DNA of 64,000 nt from Brevibacillus fluminis. GTDB taxonomy: Bacteria > Bacillota > Bacilli > Brevibacillales > Brevibacillaceae. Where the stretch lies: positions 124,001 through 188,000 of the forward strand of contig NZ_RHHQ01000006.1 in assembly GCF_003710825.1 (NCBI RefSeq), written 5' to 3'. Shown here piece after piece: positions 10,270-17,240 of the stretch (position 1 is the stretch's first letter; every line of letters begins with the position of its first letter). The position numbers and the translations under genes were made by a program. A model generated the notes under the pieces. It was not told where the DNA came from. It saw nothing but the letters and a program-made list of their open reading frames with translations, and ran no database searches.

Positions 10270-10440
10270 TTATTTTTGCGTCCAGACACGGTTTTTGTTA
10301 CGTGTCGCCGGGAATTTCTGGCCTCTTTCCAATTCAATGATCATCGGGTCTTGCACACCGGAGCCGGATTCTCCGATCTCCATGTAGACGCCATTTTTGG
10401 GGGACTTGTCTCCCTCTTTGAAACGGCTTTGTTCGCCCAT
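10270..10440 (-). CDS. yjzC: YjzC family small protein
   Basis: The 56-residue product reads MGEQSRFKEGDKSPKNGVY, continuing with EIGE, DP and a final FPATRNKNRVW. This matches the YjzC family of Bacillales (start MGQ-x-x-RFKEG, end N-x-NRVW). Function is unknown. GAGGTGG is placed before the ATG at 10440; earlier in-frame starts lack a site. It is divergent from the GntR gene, with the putative operator between them. Confidence 0.8.
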   Translation of the reverse strand: MGEQSRFKEGDKSPKNGVYMEIGESGSGVQDPMIIELERGQKFPATRNKNRVWTQK

Positions 10441-10528
10441 GCTCTCCACCTCACTTTCTACGCTGGCTACGGGGTTAGTATTTCCGATACGGAAGTGTTC
10501 ATCCCACCTATACAAAGGGTGTTATCCA

Positions 10529-10552
10529 TTGATATACTGATTGATATATCAA
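10529..10552. promoter_or_regulatory. Candidate GntR operator: repeated TTGATATA with palindrome
   Basis: TTGATATA occurs at 10529-10536 and again at 10541-10548, the second copy being part of the perfect palindrome TTGATATATCAA (10541-10552). The site lies 23 bases before the GntR start and faces yjzC on the other side. AT-rich symmetrical repeats of this kind are common autoregulatory sites of GntR regulators. The binding itself is inferred. Confidence 0.45.
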
Positions 10553-10574
10553 TGAAATCATGCGGAGGAAAAAA

Positions 10575-11519
10575 ATGCTGCGCATACAATTGCAAAAAGA
10601 TTCAAATCATTCGTACCACGAGCAATTATACCAACAGATTGCCTCACTGATTCGTAGCGGCGATCTTGAGCCGTTGGCGCACCTTCCCACTGTGCGTGAG
10701 CTGGCTGCGCAGCTTCATGTCAACTACAACACGGTCCGCAGCGTGTACCTGCGCCTCCAGCAGGAAGGGCTGGTCGATTCTAGGCAGGGACGGGGCACGA
10801 TTGTTAGCAATATTGTGAATGATCCATCAATGATGCGCAATCCGGCTCAGTTGGCTCTGCTGGCAAAGGAGACGGTGCATAAGGTGAAGGCGATGGGCTA
10901 TACGATGGACGAATTTTCACGGGTGATGTCCATCGTGATAGACGAGCTGAAGCACCTTCCTGTCCTATTTCTTCGCTTCACGGAACTGGAGCTGGCGGAA
11001 TACTGTCGATTGGTCCAGTACCATTTGCCGAGCGCCATGGTAGAGGGCTGGACCTTGCAGGACTTTTGGGAGCGATTGGAAAAGGACACGTGCTTTTTGC
11101 AGCAATACAAGGCGATCGTGACGCATCCGTCAGTGAACCTGCGCGTCAAGCAAGCATTGCCGCGAGAAGCTCCGCCGGTGGTAAGCCTCGACTTCATCCC
11201 CGATCCGACCGTTGTTATTCCGCAGCTTGACGCCTATCCGCGCTCAACGAAAGTGGGGCTTATTTGTGCGACGACCCGCGGCGTCGAAGGAATGATGAAC
11301 GATTTGGTCAATGCGGGCATCACCCATCTGGACTTGAATGCAATTGAAGTGAATCATTCGGATGTGTTCGAGCGGATCGCTACCTGCGATGTCGTCTACA
11401 TTTCAAAGCCAGGCTACATGACGCGGCCGCAGCTATTGACGCTGCCGAAAGTGAAGGAGTTTCGGGAAGTGCCCGATCACCACGGAATCAATGAGCTTCG
11501 TAAAATCGTGACCCATTAG
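10575..11519 (+). CDS. GntR family transcriptional regulator
   Basis: The 314-residue protein opens with a winged helix: IQLQKDSNHSYHEQLYQQIASLIRSGDL, then LPTVRELAAQLHVNYNTVRSVYLRLQQEGLVDSRQGRGTIV (about residues 35-80), which is the GntR DNA-binding signature. The C-terminal 230 residues are not an aminotransferase (MocR) or a clear UTRA/FCD domain; the strands VGLICATTRGVEGM and CDVVYISKPGY suggest a Rossmann-like sensor fold. GGAGGAAAAAA precedes the ATG at 10575. The next gene, a DMT transporter 11 bases downstream, is a likely target along with its own promoter. Confidence 0.85.
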   Translation: MLRIQLQKDSNHSYHEQLYQQIASLIRSGDLEPLAHLPTVRELAAQLHVNYNTVRSVYLRLQQEGLVDSRQGRGTIVSNIVNDPSMMRNPAQLALLAKETVHKVKAMGYTMDEFSRVMSIVIDELKHLPVLFLRFTELELAEYCRLVQYHLPSAMVEGWTLQDFWERLEKDTCFLQQYKAIVTHPSVNLRVKQALPREAPPVVSLDFIPDPTVVIPQLDAYPRSTKVGLICATTRGVEGMMNDLVNAGITHLDLNAIEVNHSDVFERIATCDVVYISKPGYMTRPQLLTLPKVKEFREVPDHHGINELRKIVTH

Positions 11520-11530
11520 GAAGGGATAGC

Positions 11531-12421
11531 GTGAGTCGAACAAATGCGATGCTGCTTTTGGCAGTAATACTGTGGGGAGCGACTATCCCTCCGACCAAAT
11601 GGGCGTTGGAGACGGTCGAGCCGCTTACGTTGACGTTTATGCGTCTGGCGCTCTCCAGCATTCTGTTTGTGCCGTACGCCTGGAAAAAGGCCAAGAAGGA
11701 GCAAAGTGACATGACCATCCCGTGGCTGCGCCTTTGCTCGCTGTCCTTTACCGGCGTGGCAGGCTACTTTTTATTCGGTTATACAGGCATCGCATTCACA
11801 AGCGGAGTCAACGTCAGCATTATCGACTCGACTTTGCCGCTCTTTACGATGGTGTTTGCTTATTTTTATCTCAAAGAACGGATCGTCTGGCAGCAGTGGA
11901 CCGGACTTTTCATCGGTTTGACCGGTGTATTGCTGATCGCCCTGAAATCGGACAAATCGAATGACAGCTCACTGTTTGGCGACATGATGGTGCTAGCAGG
12001 CTGCATCATCTGGGCAGTCTATATCGTCCAGATGAAAAAGCCGAAGGGGGAGGATCGGTTGCCCAGCGAATTGTTCACCGCACTCCTTTTGCTGATCGGC
12101 GCCGCGATGATCTTTCCTTTTGCTGTAGTGGAGATCGGGGTGCTCGGTTGGCCGACGTTTCCGCCCAAAACCATCCTGTCGCTGGTGTTCCTCACCATTG
12201 GATCCTCGATTTTGGCCTATTGGTTGTGGAACAAGGCTGTGGAATCAGTGTCGGCCAGCAAGGCAAGCGTGTATCTGAACTTTATGCCAGTCATCAGTGT
12301 CATCGCCTCGGTTCTATTCCTGAAAGAAACGCTTACTTGGCAAACGGTGATCGGCGGCTGTCTCGTGCTGACAGGTGTCGTGTTCGCTGAGCGTCTCCAG
12401 AGACGGCGGGCGCTTGACTAA
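11531..12421 (+). CDS. DMT superfamily (EamA) transporter
   Basis: The 296-residue product has ten hydrophobic helices arranged as two EamA repeats. Each repeat ends with the usual pattern (VFAYFYLKERIVWQQWTGLFIGLTGVLLI and VIASVLFLKETLTWQTVIGGCLVLTGV). Such proteins export metabolites or amino acids; the substrate is unknown. The GTG start has AGGAAGGGA upstream. It follows the GntR gene by 11 bases and is probably cotranscribed and controlled by it. Confidence 0.85.
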   Translation: MSRTNAMLLLAVILWGATIPPTKWALETVEPLTLTFMRLALSSILFVPYAWKKAKKEQSDMTIPWLRLCSLSFTGVAGYFLFGYTGIAFTSGVNVSIIDSTLPLFTMVFAYFYLKERIVWQQWTGLFIGLTGVLLIALKSDKSNDSSLFGDMMVLAGCIIWAVYIVQMKKPKGEDRLPSELFTALLLLIGAAMIFPFAVVEIGVLGWPTFPPKTILSLVFLTIGSSILAYWLWNKAVESVSASKASVYLNFMPVISVIASVLFLKETLTWQTVIGGCLVLTGVVFAERLQRRRALD

Positions 12422-12525
12422 GGGACATACGCTGATTTTCAAGGCATTTGGTCATTTGTACCAGTCGCAACGCCCCCTTGTGTAATACATTGTAAATGTA
12501 CCAAGACAAAAGGGGTGATCTTACA

Positions 12526-12795
12526 ATGGGTTGCGGATGCAGACGTTCACGTTCACATTGCAAGACGAGTTGCCATTGCAAGAAATGCTGCAAGGTAAAG
12601 CACTATAAGAAAGTATTGGTGCCTTACTACAAAACGCATTGCACGGATTTCCACAAATGCCACCACGGAGGCCATCACCATGGCGGCGGATGTGGCTGCG
12701 GCAGCAGCAAGTCCTATGATTCCTCTTCCATGATGTATATGCACCATGACCATCACATGATGGAAAATCGAATGATTGGTGGCTATGGCAAATAA
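12526..12795 (+). CDS. Cys/His-rich small protein, possibly a spore-coat or metal-binding protein
   Basis: The 89-residue product holds 11 Cys and 14 His. The N-terminal half is basic with paired and spaced Cys (MGCGC, HCKTSCHCKKCC); the middle is His/Gly-rich (CHHGGHHHGGGCGCG) and the tail Met/His-rich (MMYMHHDHHMM). I know no named family with this layout. Such composition is seen in Bacillales spore-coat proteins and metal-binding peptides. AAAGGGGTGATC precedes the ATG and a strong terminator follows, so it is a single-gene unit. Confidence 0.65.
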   Translation: MGCGCRRSRSHCKTSCHCKKCCKVKHYKKVLVPYYKTHCTDFHKCHHGGHHHGGGCGCGSSKSYDSSSMMYMHHDHHMMENRMIGGYGK

Positions 12796-12804
12796 GAACG
12801 GAAA

Positions 12805-12838
12805 AAAGAACCGGAGATACGTGCCGGTTCTTTTTTTT
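12805..12838 (+). terminator. Terminator after the Cys/His-rich gene
   Basis: AAAGAACCGG pairs with CCGGTTCTTT and is followed by a long T-run. Confidence 0.9.
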
Positions 12839-12847
12839 GATCGTATA

Positions 12848-12879
12848 AGAATTTATAAGTGCTCGCGCTTATAAATTCT
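12848..12879. repeat. Perfect 12-bp inverted repeat in the 319-base spacer before the CoA-transferase gene
   Basis: AGAATTTATAAG and CTTATAAATTCT flank an 8-base GC-rich loop. The core ATAAGAATTTATAA also occurs in the palindrome at 33613. The rest of the spacer (12880-13114) holds no convincing ORF; it has a weak hairpin ACTTCT/AGAAGT near 12974 and a TATAAA box near 12996. Confidence 0.55.
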
Positions 12880-13114
12880 GGAGCGGAAGACGGAGTACCT
12901 CAGCGTCACTTCTAGCATCGGCATCGGTAAAACTTTCCATAGATCGAAGGACCTGCTTCTTGAAAGGACTTCTGAAAGAAGTTTTTCTTACCATATAAAA
13001 TGAAGTTTATATTGTCAGAAAATTGGGAGGATTAGGAAAGCTTTCTGCCGAATACATAGCAAAAAAGATGGCTTGGATGCTTTTCGCAAAACGCTGCGAA
13101 AGGAGGCGATAAGG

Positions 13115-14278
13115 ATGCTTTCGGGAATTACCATCCTCGATTTCACCATGAACATGCCAGGCCCGTACTGCTCGATGAGGCTCGCCGATTTGGGGGCGAC
13201 CGTAATCAAGGTGGAAACGCTTCCGCTAGGCGATCCGCAGAGGGCCCAGCCTCCTTTGATTAATGGGACCGGTGCAGGTTTTCTGGCACTGAACCGCAAC
13301 AAGAAGAGCATCGCTCTCAACCTGCGCGCCAAAGAGGGCAAGGAGCTCGCGTTTGGACTTGCGCGTCAGGCAGATGTCGTCCTGGAAAGCTATCGTCCCG
13401 GTGTCATGAAGCTGCTCGGTCTGGATTATCATGCCATCCGGCGCGTGAATCCGGCGATTGTCTATGGCTCGATCACCGGCTATGGACAGCGAGGGCCGCT
13501 CAGCCAAGCGGGCGTCCATGACCTGAACGTGCAAGCTCAATCCGGCATGTTGGCGAATGACCCTGAACACCACCGGCCCTTGTTGCCCCGCGTTCCTGTA
13601 TCTGATTATGCCACGGGGATTTATGCTGCTGAGCAAGTATGCGCCGCCCTCGTGCAAAAGGAGCGGCAGGGGATCGGGGCGTTTTTGGACATAGCTGCGA
13701 TAGATGTGATGGCTTCCTGGATGGGCCAGCACGCCATGCTGATTGCGGAAGGGCGCGGGCGGGAAGCCGAAAAACTCGGGCAAAAACAGCTGATGTACGG
13801 GATGTATGAGACGGCGGACGCTCGCTTTGTCGCTTTCGCAGCGGTGGAGGAAAAGTTCTGGGTTAATTTTTGCCATGCCGTCGGACGGGAGGATTGGGAA
13901 GCGCTATCCCATTTGGATGCGTGGTCGGTAGCGGAGCTGCAGGAGGAAGTGCGCTCGCTGTTTCTCACGCGGACGCAGAGCGAATGGCATGAGCTGGGAC
14001 TAGAAGTGGATTGCTGCCTGACGGCGGTAGAAGAAATGGACACGCTATTGGACAATCCGTTTTGGCATGGTCGCGAGCTTTTGTCTGCGCAGGAGAAGGG
14101 CGAGTGGGCGAACATTTTGCAGGTGCGGACGACGATGCACGAGACGAATGAGCATTTCAGCCCACCGCCCACACTGGGAGCAAACACCTTTGACATATTG
14201 CGCGAGCGACTCCACATGACAGACAGGCAGCTGCGCGCATATGAGGCAGTTGGGCTGATCGGCGGCGCGCTAGATTGA
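13115..14278 (+). CDS. Family III CoA transferase (CaiB/BaiF type)
   Basis: The 387-residue enzyme belongs to the class III CoA transferases, which move CoA between carboxylic acids through an aspartyl-CoA intermediate. Visible signatures are ILDFTMNMPGPYCSMRLADLGATVIKVE at the start, LALNRNKKSIALNLR, and the catalytic-Asp region GVHDLNVQAQSG near residue 145. AGGAGGCGATAAGG precedes the ATG at 13115. A 6-bp stem (TTTCGC at 13082, GCGAAA at 13096) abuts this site and could modulate translation. The acyl-CoA ligase gene follows 65 bases later, so the pair probably activates and swaps CoA on a carboxylic acid for catabolism; the substrate is unknown. Confidence 0.85.
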   Translation: MLSGITILDFTMNMPGPYCSMRLADLGATVIKVETLPLGDPQRAQPPLINGTGAGFLALNRNKKSIALNLRAKEGKELAFGLARQADVVLESYRPGVMKLLGLDYHAIRRVNPAIVYGSITGYGQRGPLSQAGVHDLNVQAQSGMLANDPEHHRPLLPRVPVSDYATGIYAAEQVCAALVQKERQGIGAFLDIAAIDVMASWMGQHAMLIAEGRGREAEKLGQKQLMYGMYETADARFVAFAAVEEKFWVNFCHAVGREDWEALSHLDAWSVAELQEEVRSLFLTRTQSEWHELGLEVDCCLTAVEEMDTLLDNPFWHGRELLSAQEKGEWANILQVRTTMHETNEHFSPPPTLGANTFDILRERLHMTDRQLRAYEAVGLIGGALD

Positions 14279-14343
14279 GCGGCCCTATGGAAAGATCCAC
14301 AACGGAACTGGAACGATTTTGGCGATTGCAAGGGGGAGAATGT

Positions 14344-15906
14344 ATGATCATCACTCAGTCTCTGATTACGCAAGCGAAAAACAGGCCGAACAAGATCGCG
14401 ATCATCGATGGGGAAAAACGCTTTACTTATAAACAATTCGCGCAGCGTGTTGCGCTACTTGCGGGCGCGCTGGAAGAGGCAGGCGTGAAAAAAGGCGACC
14501 GTGTCGCCCTGCTCTTGCTAAACGAATCGCGCTACCTGGAGCTGCTTTACGGGATCACCTTGTTAGGGGCGATCGCGGTTCCGCTCAATGTGCGGCTATC
14601 CCCGGTAGAACTCGACTTCATTTTGAAAGACAGCGGAGCGAAGCTGTTGTTTATGCATAAGGAGTTTTTGCCGATCGTACCCAAGCTACGGCAGGAAATC
14701 GCCTCGATCGAGCGGTTTGTGCTGTGCGAGGATGAGTGTGCAGGCGATGGGATGAGCGGTTATGAGGACATGCTGTCTTCTGCACAGCCGGTAGAGCTGG
14801 TCGGGCGCGTGACGGAAGAGGAGATCGCCGGTATTTTTTATACGGGGGGCACGACGGGCATGCCCAAAGGGGTTATGCTCACGCATCGCAATCTTTTGTC
14901 GAATGCCTACAATGTCGGCCTGGCGCTTAACTACACAGCAGATGATATATACTTGCATGCGGCTCCGATGTTCCATTTAGCAGACGGTGCTTCAACCTTT
15001 GCCATCACTGTCGTTGGCGGAACACATGCACATGTGCGGATGTTCGAGCCGAACCAAGTGCTGCAAACGATCCAAGATGCGCGGGTCACCTCGTGTCTGC
15101 TTGTCCCGACGATGATCAATATTTTGATCAATTTGCCGGGCCTGAAGGACTATGACATCACAAGCTGGCGCAAAGTCCTCTACGGCGCATCGCCATGCCC
15201 GCCTGAAGTGCTGAAGAAGGCGAAAGAGCTACTGCCTATCCAGTTTTACCAAGGGTATGGGCAAAGCGAAGCGGCGCCGGTTCTCACCTTTATGATGCCG
15301 AAGGATCACGTTACGGAAGGGGAGCCGAATTTGGTCGCTCGCCTGGCATCGTGCGGTCAACCGCTCGCTGGCGTGGAAGTACGCTGCTTCGATGCTGAGG
15401 ATCGGGATGTGAAGCCTGGCGAGGTTGGGGAAATCGTCGCACGGGGACCAAACGTCATGAAAGGATACTGGAACCGTCCAGAGGAGTCGGAAGCCGCACT
15501 GCGCGGGGGATGGCTGCGTACTGGGGACATGGCGACGGTGGACGAGGAGAATTTCTTTTTCATCGTCGACCGGAAAAAAGACATGATCGTCACAGGAGGC
15601 GAAAATGTGTATTCCGTTGAGGTGGAAAATGTCGTCTACACACATCCTGGCGTCTTGGAGGCGGCGATTGTCGGGGTTCCGGACGAGCGCTGGGGCGAGG
15701 CGGTCAAAGCGGTCGTAGTCGTTCGAAACGGCACTAGCCTGACGGAGGAGGAATTGATCCAGCATTGCCGCAGCTATTTAGCGAACTACAAGGTGCCGAA
15801 ATCGGTTGATTTTGTGAGCGAGCTGCCGAAAAGCGGAGCGGGCAAAATTTTAAAGCGCAATCTGCGGGACAACTATTGGCTCGGTCAATCCCGCAAAGTG
15901 AACTGA
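14344..15906 (+). CDS. AMP-forming acyl-CoA synthetase (long-chain fatty acid/aryl type)
   Basis: The 520-residue adenylate-forming enzyme converts a carboxylic acid, ATP and CoA into acyl-CoA. The AMP-binding core is seen as the P-loop-like FYTGGTTGMPKGVMLTHRN (about residues 165-183), the YGASP strand, the YGQSE motif, the hinge TGDMATVDEENFFFIVDRKKDMI and the catalytic lysine near the end (SGAGKILKRNLR). AGGGGGAG precedes the ATG at 14344. It forms a two-gene unit with the CoA transferase. Confidence 0.9.
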   Translation: MIITQSLITQAKNRPNKIAIIDGEKRFTYKQFAQRVALLAGALEEAGVKKGDRVALLLLNESRYLELLYGITLLGAIAVPLNVRLSPVELDFILKDSGAKLLFMHKEFLPIVPKLRQEIASIERFVLCEDECAGDGMSGYEDMLSSAQPVELVGRVTEEEIAGIFYTGGTTGMPKGVMLTHRNLLSNAYNVGLALNYTADDIYLHAAPMFHLADGASTFAITVVGGTHAHVRMFEPNQVLQTIQDARVTSCLLVPTMINILINLPGLKDYDITSWRKVLYGASPCPPEVLKKAKELLPIQFYQGYGQSEAAPVLTFMMPKDHVTEGEPNLVARLASCGQPLAGVEVRCFDAEDRDVKPGEVGEIVARGPNVMKGYWNRPEESEAALRGGWLRTGDMATVDEENFFFIVDRKKDMIVTGGENVYSVEVENVVYTHPGVLEAAIVGVPDERWGEAVKAVVVVRNGTSLTEEELIQHCRSYLANYKVPKSVDFVSELPKSGAGKILKRNLRDNYWLGQSRKVN

Positions 15907-16031
15907 TAGGAGCGTTTTGCAGTATCAACTTGTGCACTGCTGCATATCTTACAAAAAACGTGGCGCAAAAAAGAACTGGTGCATCAAGGGAATCGTAGAG
16001 TCGCTTTCCTAGCATGGCAGGAATTATATTT

Positions 16032-16061
16032 GTGCAAAGGTCTTTCGTATGCTACTATAAT
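16032..16061 (+). promoter_or_regulatory. Probable promoter of 6S RNA
   Basis: A perfect TATAAT lies at 16056-16061; the -35 region is weak (GTGCAA at 16032-16037, 18-base spacing). Transcription would begin near 16068, just before the structured RNA. Confidence 0.5.
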
Positions 16062-16067
16062 GGCAAG

Positions 16068-16283
16068 AAGAACAACACAAGTGAAATAAACAGACTCCTG
16101 CGATGTGCGTTTTGGCTTTTATGTTTTTAACCTTAAGTGTTTCCAGGGAGACAGAACTTTTCGCGTATGTCAGGCCCACCTCCGGTACGGACGCATGGGA
16201 AGGCAAAAGCGATGACGGGTCACCCACCTGTTAGTAACAGGTTATAGAAACATGATGCCAGACGGCAGAGCGGGGCTGTTTAT
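16068..16283 (+). ncRNA. ssrS: 6S RNA (SsrS), RNA polymerase-binding regulator
   Basis: 6S RNA mimics an open promoter and traps housekeeping RNA polymerase in stationary phase. The region has its layout: a closing helix (GGC...ATGTTTT at 16114-16126 with AAACATGATGCC at 16248-16259, extended by CTC-TGC near 16095 and GCAGAG near 16265), a large central bubble opening with CCTTAAGTG, an upper arm closed by TTCC and GGGAAGG, and on the 3' side GCGATGACGGGTCACC followed by the small hairpin ACCTGTTAGTAACAGGT. The last two blocks match what I recall of Bacillota 6S RNA. Ends are approximate. It is the main content of the 647-base spacer 15907-16553. Confidence 0.75.
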
Positions 16284-16314
16284 TTTTTAATACCCAATGA
16301 AAAGAGTTGCCACC

Positions 16315-16361
16315 ATAGCTGGTCGCCACCATAGGTTGATGGCGAGAGGGCTATTTTTTTT
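16315..16361 (+). terminator. Terminator-like hairpin downstream of 6S RNA
   Basis: ATAGC and TCGCCA pair with TGGCGA and GCTAT, followed by eight T. The sequence GCCACCATAG is repeated just before and inside the 5' arm. It may end read-through from 6S RNA or a separate short transcript; no ORF with a ribosome site is present. Confidence 0.65.
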
Positions 16362-16472
16362 GCCCAAAATAGGGGGATATTGTGGATTTAACACTGGAAC
16401 ATGCGTCGAAAGCGGCCTAGTTTTTTGGGGCGGGACCGGCAGTCAAGCGTCTAATTTTGATGCAGTCAACTC

Positions 16473-16505
16473 AAAAAACGCACGGCCCAAGCGGCGTGCG
16501 TTTTT
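16473..16505. terminator. Bidirectional terminator
   Basis: AAAAAACGCACG and CGTGCGTTTTT form a perfect stem with A- and T-runs on both sides. It can end the leftward Gly/Gln-rich gene and any rightward transcript from the 6S side. The 110 bases between this and the previous hairpin show nothing I can identify. Confidence 0.8.
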
Positions 16506-16553
16506 ATGTTCACGCGGCTCCGCCAAAAAAGCTGGGTGAGCCTCTCTTGAAAG

Positions 16554-17069
16554 TTAATGCGTGCTGCCAGAGCCTTGCTGGTTGCTTTGATAGCGCTGTG
16601 TCATTTGCCCAGGCTGGCCTTGCGTACTGCGCTGATTTTTTTGCTGTCCCTGTTGCCCTTGCTCGTTTCCATTGCCGACAATTGTCAAGTTATGCTCCAG
16701 GTCTTGGGGTTGCTTGGCGTCCTGGATGACTTGATACATTTGCAGGAAGGTGGCTTTTTGTCCTTCGGGAATCCCTTTTATGCGGACGGTCATTTCTTGT
16801 AAACCACCCTGGCCAGAGCCTTGGTCTTGGCCGTTTCCGCCACTGCCACCACCACCACGCTGACTACCCTGGTTTTGGTCTTCTGAACTATCCATGGTGA
16901 GGAAGCTGAACAGGTTGTCGTCTTCATTGCCATTATCGCCATGGGAGCTTTGATTTTGCTGGCTTTGCCCTTGCCCTCCGCCTTGGCCCTGTCCGCCACC
17001 TTGTCCCCCCGTTTCAAACAAGATATTGAATTCGTTTAAGTCCGTTTGCACAATTCCTACTACGTTCAT
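16554..17069 (-). CDS. Gly/Gln-rich low-complexity protein of unknown function
   Basis: The 171-residue product has three parts: a short ordered start (MNVVGIVQTDLNEFNILFE), a long disordered stretch of Gly, Gln, Ser and Asn repeats (QGGGQGQGGGQGQ, RGGGGSGGNGQDQ), a small folded-looking segment (MTVRIKGIPEGQKATFLQMYQVIQDAKQPQDLEHNLTIVGN) and a second Gln-rich tail. I recognise no family. No signal peptide or membrane segment is present. AGAGGGG precedes the ATG. It is a single gene between a bidirectional terminator and rqcH. Composition differs strongly from its neighbours, although the middle segment looks like a genuine domain. Confidence 0.65.
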   Translation of the reverse strand: MNVVGIVQTDLNEFNILFETGGQGGGQGQGGGQGQSQQNQSSHGDNGNEDDNLFSFLTMDSSEDQNQGSQRGGGGSGGNGQDQGSGQGGLQEMTVRIKGIPEGQKATFLQMYQVIQDAKQPQDLEHNLTIVGNGNEQGQQGQQKNQRSTQGQPGQMTQRYQSNQQGSGSTH

Positions 17070-17240
17070 TGTAAAACCCCTCTTTGTATCGCAAGATGAG
17101 TAACAATTGATGTGTCTCCGATTGATCCATGATCTTAGTATGAACGTTGAAGGACTGAGTATGCGTGAACCGTTATCTTTATGGGACGGTTGTTTTATAC
17201 AGGTAGGAATCGCGAGCCGTGTTGAAGTATCATGGCGCCG

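Noticed and set aside
16297-16539. 80-codon frame after the 6S RNA
   Set aside because: It runs through two strong terminator hairpins, has no ribosome site and no family resemblance.
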